A stretch of DNA of 7,722 nucleotides, from contig JAJYAR010000112.1 of NCBI GenBank assembly GCA_021779435.1, forward strand, positions 1-7,722. Direction: 5' to 3'. A model generated the notes under the pieces. That model searched no databases and was not told where the DNA came from. It was given only the letters and a program-made list of their open reading frames with translations. The translations under genes were made by a program, and so were the position numbers. Origin of the DNA: a bacterium. GTDB taxonomy: Bacteria > Verrucomicrobiota > Verrucomicrobiae > JAJYAR01. This document shows, one piece after another, positions 1 through 5,510 of the stretch (positions within the stretch are counted from its first letter, which is position 1; every line of letters begins with the position of its first letter).

Positions 1-146
1 AGCATGTGCTGCGCCTTGCGGACCACGACACGGTCGGCGCGTACGAGTCCACCGTTGGCGGCCCCCGCCGACAGCGCGCCGCAAAGGACACCCATCAGGA
101 TGAAGCAGACTCGCGCGGCCGCGAGTTGACGAAAGCGGATTGCCAT
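1..146 (-). CDS. Secreted protein, probable YkuD-type L,D-transpeptidase (N-terminal part only)
   Basis: Only the first 48 codons are inside the window; the gene runs off the left edge. The ATG is at 146 on the minus strand. The protein starts with a basic segment (MAIRFRQLAAAR), then a hydrophobic stretch (about residues 13-28) and small residues suited to signal peptidase cleavage near residue 30, so it should be exported. The mature start contains ADRVVVRKAQHML. That resembles the first beta strand of YkuD L,D-transpeptidases (ErfK/YafK-like), which cross-link peptidoglycan or anchor lipoproteins in the periplasm. The catalytic HxxG...SHGC region is beyond the edge, so the family call rests on about 15 residues plus the signal peptide. 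No Shine-Dalgarno sequence precedes the ATG; a TATAAT element lies only 7 bases upstream instead. It diverges from the SCO gene. Confidence 0.55.
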   Translation of the reverse strand, partial: MAIRFRQLAAARVCFILMGVLCGALSAGAANGGLVRADRVVVRKAQHM

Positions 147-153
147 GGGAAAG

Positions 154-159
154 ATTATA
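154..159 (-). promoter_or_regulatory. Perfect TATAAT -10 element beside the start codon
   Basis: Read on the minus strand, bases 159 to 154 are TATAAT, followed by CTTTCCC and then the ATG at 146. A start point about 7 bases after the element falls at 147-146, so the transcript could begin at or next to the A of the ATG. No good -35 hexamer is seen 16-18 bases upstream; the spaced bases read ATATCG. Confidence 0.45.
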
Positions 160-249
160 GCGTTTTGCGCGGGGATCGATATCGTGCATGGCGCACGTCC
201 TCGATTAATGGTTTCCGCTTGAGGCCGGCGGGCGTATCCTTTGGGCCCC

Positions 250-888
250 ATGTTGACCGAAATGCCGCCTGATTGGCGCTCCTGCCTTGCCCGCCGCACC
301 CGCCGGCTGATTCTGCCGGCGCTCGCGGCCTTGTTGTGCGCGTGCACGGGCGGATCGTCGCCTTCGTGGCGCCTGACGGATGTTCGCGGGCATCTGCCGG
401 ATCTGCGGTTTCATCTGACCGACGGCAATGGGCAGGCCGTCAGCGGCGAGACGTATCGCGGCAGGCTGGCCATGCTCTACTTCGGCTACACCCACTGTCC
501 CGATGTATGCCCGCTCACGCTGAGCCATCTGCACCTCGTCATGGAGAAGCTCGGGCCGCTCGCCTCGAACGTGCGCATCCTGTTCGTCAGTGTCGATCCG
601 GCGCGCGACACCCCGGCCGTGATGCATGAATACGCCGCCGCATTCGATCCGCGCGTGGTGGGTCTCACCGGCGGCGAAAGCGAAATCGCCGCGGTGGCGA
701 AGCGCTACCGGGTCGCCTTCACGCGCGGCCCGACGCTCGCCGGCGGCGGCTATGAGGTCAATCACAGCTCCGGGATTTATATATTCGATGCGCGGGGCCG
801 CGCGCGCCTGCTCGGGACCCCCGGCGACAGCGTGGACGACATCGTCCACGATCTGCGGATCTTGATCGCCATGGAGAAGGATTCATGA
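250..888 (+). CDS. senC: SCO1/SenC family copper-binding lipoprotein (CuA-site assembly)
   Basis: A 212-residue thioredoxin-fold protein of the SCO1/SenC family, which binds copper and helps load or reduce the CuA centre of cytochrome c oxidase subunit II. The N-terminus is basic then hydrophobic, ending in a lipobox-like LLCAC, so Cys32 is the likely lipid anchor and the domain faces the periplasm. The metal motif CPDVC supplies Cys83 and Cys87, and the third ligand is His172 in VNHSSG, the usual SCO arrangement. The VDPARDTP segment is also characteristic. The start is uncertain. ATG 250 is used, but ATG 262 would also leave a full lipoprotein signal, a TTG lies in frame at 241, and none has a strong ribosome binding site. 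The stop overlaps the next gene's start as ATGA. No cysteine or histidine ligand is missing. Confidence 0.93.
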   Translation: MLTEMPPDWRSCLARRTRRLILPALAALLCACTGGSSPSWRLTDVRGHLPDLRFHLTDGNGQAVSGETYRGRLAMLYFGYTHCPDVCPLTLSHLHLVMEKLGPLASNVRILFVSVDPARDTPAVMHEYAAAFDPRVVGLTGGESEIAAVAKRYRVAFTRGPTLAGGGYEVNHSSGIYIFDARGRARLLGTPGDSVDDIVHDLRILIAMEKDS

Positions 889-1337
889 CGGTGTCACGGG
901 CGCCGTCGCTGGCGGCGCTGCTGGTCTTCGCCACCGGCGGCGCGTGGGCGGGCGGGACCGGTGCGCTGCGCGCCGACGCCGCGTGGATTCGCGTGCTGCC
1001 CGGTGACCTGCCCGCGGCCGCCTATCTGACCTTGAGAAACGCGGGGGATGAGGAAGTCGCGCTGACGGGCGCCCGCTCGGCGTCGTATCGACGGATCATG
1101 CTGCACCGGAGCGCCGGAGTCGGCGGGATGGAGGGCATGGTGCCCGTCGCGCGGCTGCCGGTGCCCGCGCATGGGGCGGTCCGGCTCGCACCGGGCGGCT
1201 ACCACCTGATGCTGATGGACGCGGTGCGCCCGATCGCGCCCGGCCGGAAGGTGACGCTCACGCTGATTTTCGACGGCGGCAGGGAGAAGTTGGACGTGGC
1301 GTTCCTCGCGCGTCCGGCCAACGCCACCGGCCCCTAA
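885..1337 (+). CDS. PCuAC (DUF461) periplasmic copper chaperone
   Basis: A 150-residue exported protein with a signal peptide of about 22 residues (cleavage near AWA-GG). It belongs to the PCuAC family, which carries Cu(I) in the periplasm and passes it to SCO proteins or directly to oxidase CuA sites. The family motif H(M)x10Mx21HxM is matched exactly: His74, Met85, His107 and Met109, with spacings of 10 and 21 residues. The start is fixed by the ATGA overlap with the SCO gene and by a purine-rich GGAGAAGG at 873-880. This tight coupling fits equal production of two proteins acting in one relay. The TAA stop (1335-1337) overlaps the stop of the convergent ctaG-like gene. Confidence 0.93.
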   Translation: MTVSRAPSLAALLVFATGGAWAGGTGALRADAAWIRVLPGDLPAAAYLTLRNAGDEEVALTGARSASYRRIMLHRSAGVGGMEGMVPVARLPVPAHGAVRLAPGGYHLMLMDAVRPIAPGRKVTLTLIFDGGREKLDVAFLARPANATGP

Positions 1338-2212
1338 GGATCGGACGGCGCGTGCGGGCGGGCCGCCACGCGCGACGCCGCCGCGAGCCGCGGCCGTCGC
1401 TGCGACGAACGGCCGCGTGCGGAAAGCGAAATCCAATGGCGCAGAGCCACCAACGCGCCGACGACGCTCATCATGGCGCTCGGGATCCACAAGATGAGGC
1501 CGCCGAGGCGCTGAGACTGCATCGCGCTCACCCCGGCGAAGGCGCGCCCGCACAATTCATAGAGCGGATACAGGTCGGTGCGGGCGAAGGTTACGTAGGC
1601 ACCGATCAAGATCTGCGGCAAGGCCACCGCCAAGGAGACCATGATCCGCACGCCCGGCGCGAGCCGGGCGGGCGGCTGCGGCCGACGGTCCAGCACCAGC
1701 CACCAGAACAGGAGCCCGTCGACGGTCACGCTCCAGTTCATCAGCCGATACATCCGCCAGTCGAGCATTGCGATGAAATGCACAGACGGCCATAACCACA
1801 GATAGATGATCCCGAAAAAGGCAAACGCGGCCACCCACGGATTCAAGAGGACGTTGAGAATTCCGCGCGGCGCCGGATGGCTGAGTGCTCGGCGCAGACG
1901 AATCCGCCAGCGCAAACTCAGGCCCGCGCGCAATGCGGGCCCCGGGGAGGCCAGCATGATCAGGAACGGTCCGAGATGATGCAGCGCCAGATGCTGCAGG
2001 CGGTGGACGAAGAATTCGCGCTCCGCGTAATAGTCCAAATCGGTCTGCAGGCCCACGTAGATCAACGCGAGCCCCGACCAGAAGGCGAGCCGCCGCCAGG
2101 CACCCGCGCGGCGACCGCGAGCGCCGCGCAGATACAGCAGCGCCGTTGCGCCGATGGCGAGGATCGCGGTCGGCGAGAATTCCCACGGACGCAGCCAGGA
2201 TAGGAAAACCAT
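1334..2212 (-). CDS. ctaG: CtaG-type cytochrome c oxidase assembly membrane protein (caa3_CtaG family)
   Basis: A 292-residue integral membrane protein with about seven hydrophobic segments (roughly residues 14-29, 41-57, 80-97, 117-132, 152-166, 178-200 and 227-250). It matches the Bacillus-type CtaG family (PF09678), linked to copper delivery to heme-copper oxidases and distinct from the Cox11-type CtaG. Family-like marks include the histidine cluster His70, His74, His78 and His79 in HRLQHLALHHLGP, MNWS at 148-151, and Asp155 in DGLLFWW. The C-terminal 35 residues are arginine- and alanine-rich and look cytoplasmic and disordered. The start is the only ATG after an in-frame stop at 2254-2252, but no Shine-Dalgarno sequence precedes it. 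It lies 50 bp downstream of nrdJb on the same strand and converges with the SCO/PCuAC pair, its probable functional partners. Confidence 0.87.
   Translation of the reverse strand: MVFLSWLRPWEFSPTAILAIGATALLYLRGARGRRAGAWRRLAFWSGLALIYVGLQTDLDYYAEREFFVHRLQHLALHHLGPFLIMLASPGPALRAGLSLRWRIRLRRALSHPAPRGILNVLLNPWVAAFAFFGIIYLWLWPSVHFIAMLDWRMYRLMNWSVTVDGLLFWWLVLDRRPQPPARLAPGVRIMVSLAVALPQILIGAYVTFARTDLYPLYELCGRAFAGVSAMQSQRLGGLILWIPSAMMSVVGALVALRHWISLSARGRSSQRRPRLAAASRVAARPHAPSDP
1389..1417. repeat. 9-bp GC-rich inverted repeat inside the ctaG tail
   Basis: CGCGGCCGT-type arms at 1389-1397 and 1409-1417 are perfectly complementary with an 11-base loop. The hairpin lies about 50 bases past the PCuAC stop, within the arginine-rich end of the convergent ctaG gene. 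No T-run follows on either strand, so it is not a standard rho-independent terminator. It may only reflect very GC-rich coding sequence. Confidence 0.4.
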
Positions 2213-2227
2213 GCGGGGAGCGGCGGA

Positions 2228-2250
2228 CGGCGGGCGCGGAACGCCCGCCG
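2228..2250. repeat. 9-bp GC hairpin between nrdJb and ctaG
   Basis: Arms CGGCGGGCG (2228-2236) and CGCCCGCCG (2242-2250) pair perfectly around a 5-base loop. It fills most of the 50-bp gap between the nrdJb stop (2263) and the ctaG start (2212). On the minus strand the following bases are GC-rich with no T-run, so it could be an mRNA-stabilising or partial-termination structure rather than a complete terminator. It would also sit just ahead of the ctaG start, in a message that has no visible ribosome binding site. Confidence 0.5.
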
Positions 2251-2262
2251 CTCACGCGCAGG

Positions 2263-2967
2263 CTACCCGCACTTGGAATCGCCGCAATTGAGGCAGGTCT
2301 GGCATCCGTCCAGCATCACCACCGCCGCGGTGTTGCATTTGATGCAGAGCTGCGCGCCCTCGGGGAAGACCGGCTTCGAAAACGCGTCGGTCTGCTTCGT
2401 GCGCGCCTCGAACTCGGCGCGCTTCTCCTGCACGAGCTTGCGCTGGTGCTCGTCGAGCTCGGGCTTCTTCAGCAGGCCGATCGACTGCAGGTGGCGCTCG
2501 ATCACGTAGCCGAGCTCGGCTATGGTCGAGGGCATGTATTTGCCGCCCGGCTGCCAATAGCCGCCGCGCGGATCGAACACGGCCTTCAACTCGTCGACGA
2601 GAAAGGTCGTGTCGCCGCCCTTGCGGAACACCGCGGATATCACGCGCGTCAGCGCGACGATCCATTGAAAATGGTCGAGATTCTTCGAATTGATGAATAT
2701 CTCGAACGGCCGCCTCTGTTCGTGCGGCGTTCCTTCGTTCAACAAGATGTCGTTGATCGTCACGTACATGGCGTGATCCGACACCGGCGTCTTGATCTTG
2801 TACGTGGAGCCGATGAGGACCTCGGGCCGCTCCAGCTTTTCGTGCATCCAGATGACATTGTCCTGCGCCTTCACCGCCTCCTTCGGGGCGGCTTTCTGGC
2901 CTTCCGCCGCCTCGGGCTTGAGCACGCGGTACTTCGTGATCTTCTTTTCTATTTTGATGTGCGCCAT
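2263..2967 (-). CDS. nrdJb: Class II ribonucleotide reductase, C-terminal subunit NrdJb (TSCPD domain plus cysteine tail)
   Basis: A 234-residue protein matching the C-terminal part of vitamin-B12-dependent reductases that is encoded separately in, for example, Pseudomonas aeruginosa. A basic N-terminus and linker (1-35) lead into a TSCPD-type domain (about 45-150), then a charged helical linker (about 165-195). The tail has six cysteines: Cys208/Cys211, Cys222/Cys225, Cys228 and Cys233. The first four form CxxC-x10-CxxC, a likely zinc site. The last two have the CxxxxC spacing of the C-terminal pair that re-reduces the active-site disulfide in class II enzymes; this assignment is inferred from spacing. 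The ATG begins one base after the nrdJa TGA, and GGGAAG (2980-2975) lies 7 bases upstream inside nrdJa, so translation is probably coupled. Stop TAG at 2265-2263. Confidence 0.9.
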   Translation of the reverse strand: MAHIKIEKKITKYRVLKPEAAEGQKAAPKEAVKAQDNVIWMHEKLERPEVLIGSTYKIKTPVSDHAMYVTINDILLNEGTPHEQRRPFEIFINSKNLDHFQWIVALTRVISAVFRKGGDTTFLVDELKAVFDPRGGYWQPGGKYMPSTIAELGYVIERHLQSIGLLKKPELDEHQRKLVQEKRAEFEARTKQTDAFSKPVFPEGAQLCIKCNTAAVVMLDGCQTCLNCGDSKCG

Positions 2968-2968
2968 G

Positions 2969-5116
2969 TCAGAACTTCCCGTAATAGCCTTCTTTTAGGG
3001 CGTCAAAGAGGTTGGCCGCGGTGTGCATCTCGCCGTCGTATTCGATTTCCTCGTCGCCCTTTGCCTCGACTTCCTTGCCGTCCTCCAGCGTGAACACGTA
3101 GGTGGTGTTCTTCAAATCCTCCTCCTTGACCAGCACGCCCTGGAACGCCTCGGGATTGAAGCGGAACGTGGTGCACCCCTTGAGCCCCTGGGCATGGGCA
3201 TACAGGTAGATGTCCTTGAAGTCCTCGTACTTGTAATCCGTCGGCACGTTGGCCGTTTTCGAGATCGACGAATCGACCCAGATCTGGGCGGCCGCTTGAA
3301 TGTCGACGTGCTCGCGCGGCCCGATGTCGTCAGCCGACAGAAAATACTCGGGGAGTCTCTCCTGCGGGTTGGTCGAACCGGGCATCGCCCGCGGGTTCAC
3401 GAGTTCGCGGTAGGCGAGCAGTTCGAACGAAAACACGTCGACCTTTTCCTTCGATTTCTTTCCCGGCCGGATCACGTTGCGGAAATAGTGGTGCGCGAAC
3501 GACGGCTCGATGCCGTTCGACGCGTTGTTGGCGAGCGACAGTGAAATGGTGCCGGTCGGCGCGATCGACGTGTGATGCGTGAATCGCGCGCCGACCTCCG
3601 CGAGTTCATCGACCAGTTCGGGCGACGCTTCCGCGATCCGCTGCATGTAGCGGCTGTAACGTGCGTGCAGCACCCTGCCCGGCACGCGCGCACCGACGCG
3701 CCACCCGTCCCGGACCATCTCCGGTCGTTTGCGCAGCATCTCCGGCGTGACCGTAAACTCCTCCGTCATGATCGGCGCCGGACCTTTTTCCCGCGCCAGC
3801 TCGAGCGCAGCCTCCCATCCCGCCACCGCCATTTCACGCGCGACGTTCTGCGTGAACGCGACGGATTTGCGCGAACCGTATTTCATGCAAAGCATCGTGA
3901 TCGCCGAGCCGAGCCCGAGAAACCCCATTCCGTGACGCCGCTTGCGCAAAATCTCGTCGCGTTGCGGCGCGAGCGGCAGCCCGTTGATTTCGACGACGTT
4001 GTCGAGCATGCGCGTGAACACCTTGACGACCCGCCGGTAGGTGTCCCAATCGAAGCGGGCATCTTCCGTGAACGGCTCCACGACGAATTTGGTCAGGTTC
4101 ACGGACCCCAGGAGGCACGACCCGTACGGCGGCAGGGGCTGCTCGCCGCAGGGATTGGTCGCACGGATGTTTTCGGTCCACCAGTTGTTGTTCATTTCGT
4201 TGACCCGGTCCACCAGGATGAATCCGGGCTCGGCGAAATCGTAGGTCGACGACATGATCAAGTCCCAGACACGCCGCGCGGGCAGGGTCTTGTAGATCTT
4301 GCACGCGACCAGCCCTTCGTCGTTCGCGACATAGGCACCCGTATAGGGCCATTCGCGCCAGACGAACTTGGACGGGTCCTCGAGGTCCGGCCGCTCGGCC
4401 TCGTACTCTCGCTCGCTCAGCGGAAAGGCCAGCTTCCAGTCACCGTCGCTCTTGACCGCCTTCATGAACTCGTCGGTGATCAACAGCGAAAGGTTGAACT
4501 GCCGCAAGCGGCCGTTCTCCCGCTTCGCCCGGATGAACTCGAGCACATCCGGATGACCGATGTCGAACGTGCCCATCTGGGCGCCGCGGCGGCCTCCGGC
4601 CGAAGAGACCGTGAAACACATCTTGTCGTAGATATCCATGAAGGACAGCGGCCCGGACGTGTATGCGCCGGCACCGGAAACGTAGGCGCCGCGGGGCCGC
4701 AGCGTCGAGAACTCGTATCCGATCCCGCAGCCCGCCTTCAAGGTCAGGCCGGCTTCGTGGACCTTGTTCAGGATGTCGTCCATTGAATCCCGGATCGTTC
4801 CGGACACGGTGCAATTGATCGTCGATGTCGCCGGCTTGTGCTCCAGAGAACCGGCGTTCGACGTCACGCGTCCGGCCGGAATGGCGCCGTGGCGCAACGC
4901 CCAAAGAAAGGATTCATACCATTCGCCGCGCGTCTCCTCGGATTCCACGTCCGACAGGGCACGCGCCACGCGCTTGTACGTGTCATCCATCGAGGCGTCG
5001 ATCGGTACGCCATCCTTGTCGGCGAGGCGGTATTTCTTGTCCCAGATGTCGAGGGAAGCCTCCTGGAACGGGATGCTGTCTACGTCTTTTGGTTGAATAT
5101 GGACCACGGTATTCAT
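2969..5116 (-). CDS. nrdJa: Adenosylcobalamin-dependent (class II) ribonucleotide reductase, catalytic subunit NrdJa
   Basis: A 715-residue cytoplasmic enzyme that reduces ribonucleotides to deoxyribonucleotides using adenosylcobalamin to generate a thiyl radical, so it needs neither oxygen nor a glycyl radical. NPCGE gives Asn321, Cys323 (radical cysteine) and Glu325. Cys334 lies 11 residues later in GSCLLGSVNL and pairs with Cys102 in TINCTVSG as the redox couple; the same 11-residue spacing is known in Thermotoga NrdJ. APTGTISLSL near residue 530 is the phosphate-binding segment. No ATP-cone is visible at the N-terminus, so overall-activity control by dATP is probably absent. The protein ends soon after the barrel with an acidic linker-like tail; the usual C-terminal zinc/cysteine module is in NrdJb. 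The ATG at 5116 has AGGAG (5135-5131) 14 bases upstream, somewhat far. No frameshift or missing catalytic residue is seen. Confidence 0.96.
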   Translation of the reverse strand: MNTVVHIQPKDVDSIPFQEASLDIWDKKYRLADKDGVPIDASMDDTYKRVARALSDVESEETRGEWYESFLWALRHGAIPAGRVTSNAGSLEHKPATSTINCTVSGTIRDSMDDILNKVHEAGLTLKAGCGIGYEFSTLRPRGAYVSGAGAYTSGPLSFMDIYDKMCFTVSSAGGRRGAQMGTFDIGHPDVLEFIRAKRENGRLRQFNLSLLITDEFMKAVKSDGDWKLAFPLSEREYEAERPDLEDPSKFVWREWPYTGAYVANDEGLVACKIYKTLPARRVWDLIMSSTYDFAEPGFILVDRVNEMNNNWWTENIRATNPCGEQPLPPYGSCLLGSVNLTKFVVEPFTEDARFDWDTYRRVVKVFTRMLDNVVEINGLPLAPQRDEILRKRRHGMGFLGLGSAITMLCMKYGSRKSVAFTQNVAREMAVAGWEAALELAREKGPAPIMTEEFTVTPEMLRKRPEMVRDGWRVGARVPGRVLHARYSRYMQRIAEASPELVDELAEVGARFTHHTSIAPTGTISLSLANNASNGIEPSFAHHYFRNVIRPGKKSKEKVDVFSFELLAYRELVNPRAMPGSTNPQERLPEYFLSADDIGPREHVDIQAAAQIWVDSSISKTANVPTDYKYEDFKDIYLYAHAQGLKGCTTFRFNPEAFQGVLVKEEDLKNTTYVFTLEDGKEVEAKGDEEIEYDGEMHTAANLFDALKEGYYGKF

Positions 5117-5206
5117 GAGCGTGACTGCTGCTCCTGCGGATAGTTATCGAGCGGACCCGGAAACACAAACGCCAAATCATCCCTGCGCGCCGGGCGAACC
5201 AGCCGA

Positions 5207-5222
5207 CCACTAGATCTTGTGA
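5207..5222. promoter_or_regulatory. Candidate NrdR box, nrdJ-proximal copy
   Basis: The 16-mer CCACTAGATCTTGTGA agrees with the published NrdR consensus acaCwAtATaTwGtgt at 12 of 16 positions and at all the upper-case ones. Its core CACTAGATCTTGTG is a palindrome with one mismatched pair. It lies about 90 bp before the nrdJa ATG, close to where transcription should begin. NrdR is the bacterial repressor of reductase operons. The normal partner box 31-32 bp away is not visible here. Confidence 0.45.
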
Positions 5223-5233
5223 TTGGGCCTGAA

Positions 5234-5262
5234 GGTTAAGTCTCCGCAAGGATGCACGTCAA
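5234..5262 (-). promoter_or_regulatory. nrdJa: Weak candidate sigma-70 promoter for nrdJab
   Basis: On the minus strand TTGACG (5262-5257, five of six -35 consensus bases) is followed after 17-18 bases by TTAACC or TAACCT, a poor -10. The start point would be near 5227, just upstream of the first NrdR-like box and giving a leader of about 110 bases. Other AT-rich hexamers lie further upstream, so this is only one option. Confidence 0.3.
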
Positions 5263-5277
5263 GACATAATGACGGTC

Positions 5278-5350
5278 TTTTTACACTATTTTTTTTATTT
5301 ATATATCAATTACTTATAATATATACCGAAGAATTTATCGAATTGCATTT
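5278..5350. other. AT-rich island with T-tracts and a TATATAT inverted repeat
   Basis: Bases 5281-5325 contain only 4 G or C out of 45, against GC-rich flanking genes. The island includes T-runs at 5278-5282 and 5289-5296, and TATATAT (5300-5306) facing ATATATA (5319-5325). TATAAT on the plus strand at 5315-5320 could serve as an hsp20 -10, but its -35 (TTTTTA) is poor. Such DNA often bends, melts easily or binds H-NS/MvaT-like proteins; which applies here cannot be told from sequence. Confidence 0.6.
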
Positions 5351-5366
5351 TTGCGCGTCATGGTCA

Positions 5367-5388
5367 AGCGGTTTAAGGCTCGACCGCT
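5367..5388. repeat. Small hairpin overlapping the second repeat copy
   Basis: AGCGGT (5367-5372) pairs with ACCGCT (5383-5388) around a 10-base loop. The right arm lies inside the second 18-bp direct repeat. It would be part of a long hsp20 leader only if transcription starts in the AT-rich island. Confidence 0.35.
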
Positions 5389-5399
5389 AGATGTAGTGT
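5384..5399. promoter_or_regulatory. Candidate NrdR box, hsp20-side copy
   Basis: The 16-mer CCGCTAGATGTAGTGT also matches acaCwAtATaTwGtgt at 12 of 16 positions, including every upper-case base. It belongs to an 18-bp direct repeat (5381-5398) matching 5204-5221 at 15 of 18 bases. It is a less perfect palindrome than the nrdJ-proximal copy and lies 177 bp from it, far beyond the usual box spacing. Confidence 0.38.
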
Positions 5400-5407
5400 T
5401 CCATGGT

Positions 5408-5422
5408 CTGCGGCGGCCGCAG
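5408..5422. repeat. 6-bp GC hairpin upstream of hsp20
   Basis: CTGCGG (5408-5413) and CCGCAG (5417-5422) pair around a 3-base loop. No T-run follows on the plus strand. Its role is unknown. Confidence 0.4.
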
Positions 5423-5443
5423 CCGGATTCACGCACCCCGAAT

Positions 5444-5469
5444 GTTGAAATTCCGCCCGCCGTCCCTAC
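5444..5469 (+). promoter_or_regulatory. hsp20: Candidate heat-shock (sigma-32) promoter for hsp20
   Basis: GTTGAA (5444-5449) resembles the sigma-32 -35 (CTTGAA), and CCCTAC (5464-5469) resembles its C-rich -10 (CCCCAT), with 14 bases between. The start would be near 5477, leaving a leader of about 34 bases that contains the Shine-Dalgarno sequence. Gene function supports heat-shock control, but the -10 match is partial. Confidence 0.4.
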
Positions 5470-5502
5470 CTCCCGAAACGTAACGGCAATCAACCAAGGA
5501 GG
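5469..5502 (+). promoter_or_regulatory. hsp20: Strong hsp20 ribosome binding site with a possible masking strand
   Basis: AAGGAGG (5496-5502) lies 8 bases before the hsp20 ATG and decides that start. CCTCC at 5469-5473 is exactly complementary to GGAGG (5498-5502) across a 24-base loop, so an RNA starting upstream could hide the site in a 5-bp helix, as RNA thermometers do in other Hsp20 leaders. The known ROSE and four-U signatures are not seen. If transcription starts near 5477 the masking strand would not be transcribed. Confidence 0.5.
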
Positions 5503-5510
5503 CATCAGCC

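Larger units (their letters stand above)
5117..5510. other. Divergent intergenic region between nrdJa and hsp20
   Basis: This 394-bp gap has no convincing coding sequence. It holds, from left to right, the nrdJa leader, a first NrdR-box-like repeat copy, a weak nrdJ promoter, an AT-rich island, a small hairpin overlapping a second repeat copy, a GC hairpin, and the hsp20 promoter and ribosome binding region. No cobalamin riboswitch was found: the conserved B12-box GCCACTG is absent on both strands. Confidence 0.8.

Noticed and set aside
183..197. Small hairpin CGTGC/GCACG in the left divergent intergenic region
   Set aside because: A 5-bp stem is common by chance in GC-rich DNA and it has no T-run or link to a start site.
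2146..3093. A 315-codon plus-strand open frame across the ctaG-nrdJb junction
   Set aside because: It runs antisense to two well-supported genes and its product resembles no known protein.
3572..4786. A 404-codon open frame on the plus strand opposite nrdJa
   Set aside because: It mirrors a highly conserved enzyme gene, has a low-complexity Arg/His/Asp-rich composition with no recognisable family, and is typical of antisense frames in GC-rich DNA.
5296..5309. FNR/ANR box in the AT-rich island (TATTTATATATCAA)
   Set aside because: Only the ATCAA half is good; the other half matches two of five bases, as expected by chance in such AT-rich DNA.
5117..5400. Cobalamin riboswitch ahead of the B12-dependent reductase
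   Set aside because: The conserved B12-box and its flanking helices are not found on either strand.
5355..5430. tRNA or tRNA remnant, because bases near 5365-5378 resemble a tRNA D-arm (CAAGCGGTTTAAGGC)
   Set aside because: No matching anticodon stem, T-arm or acceptor stem follows at the required distances.
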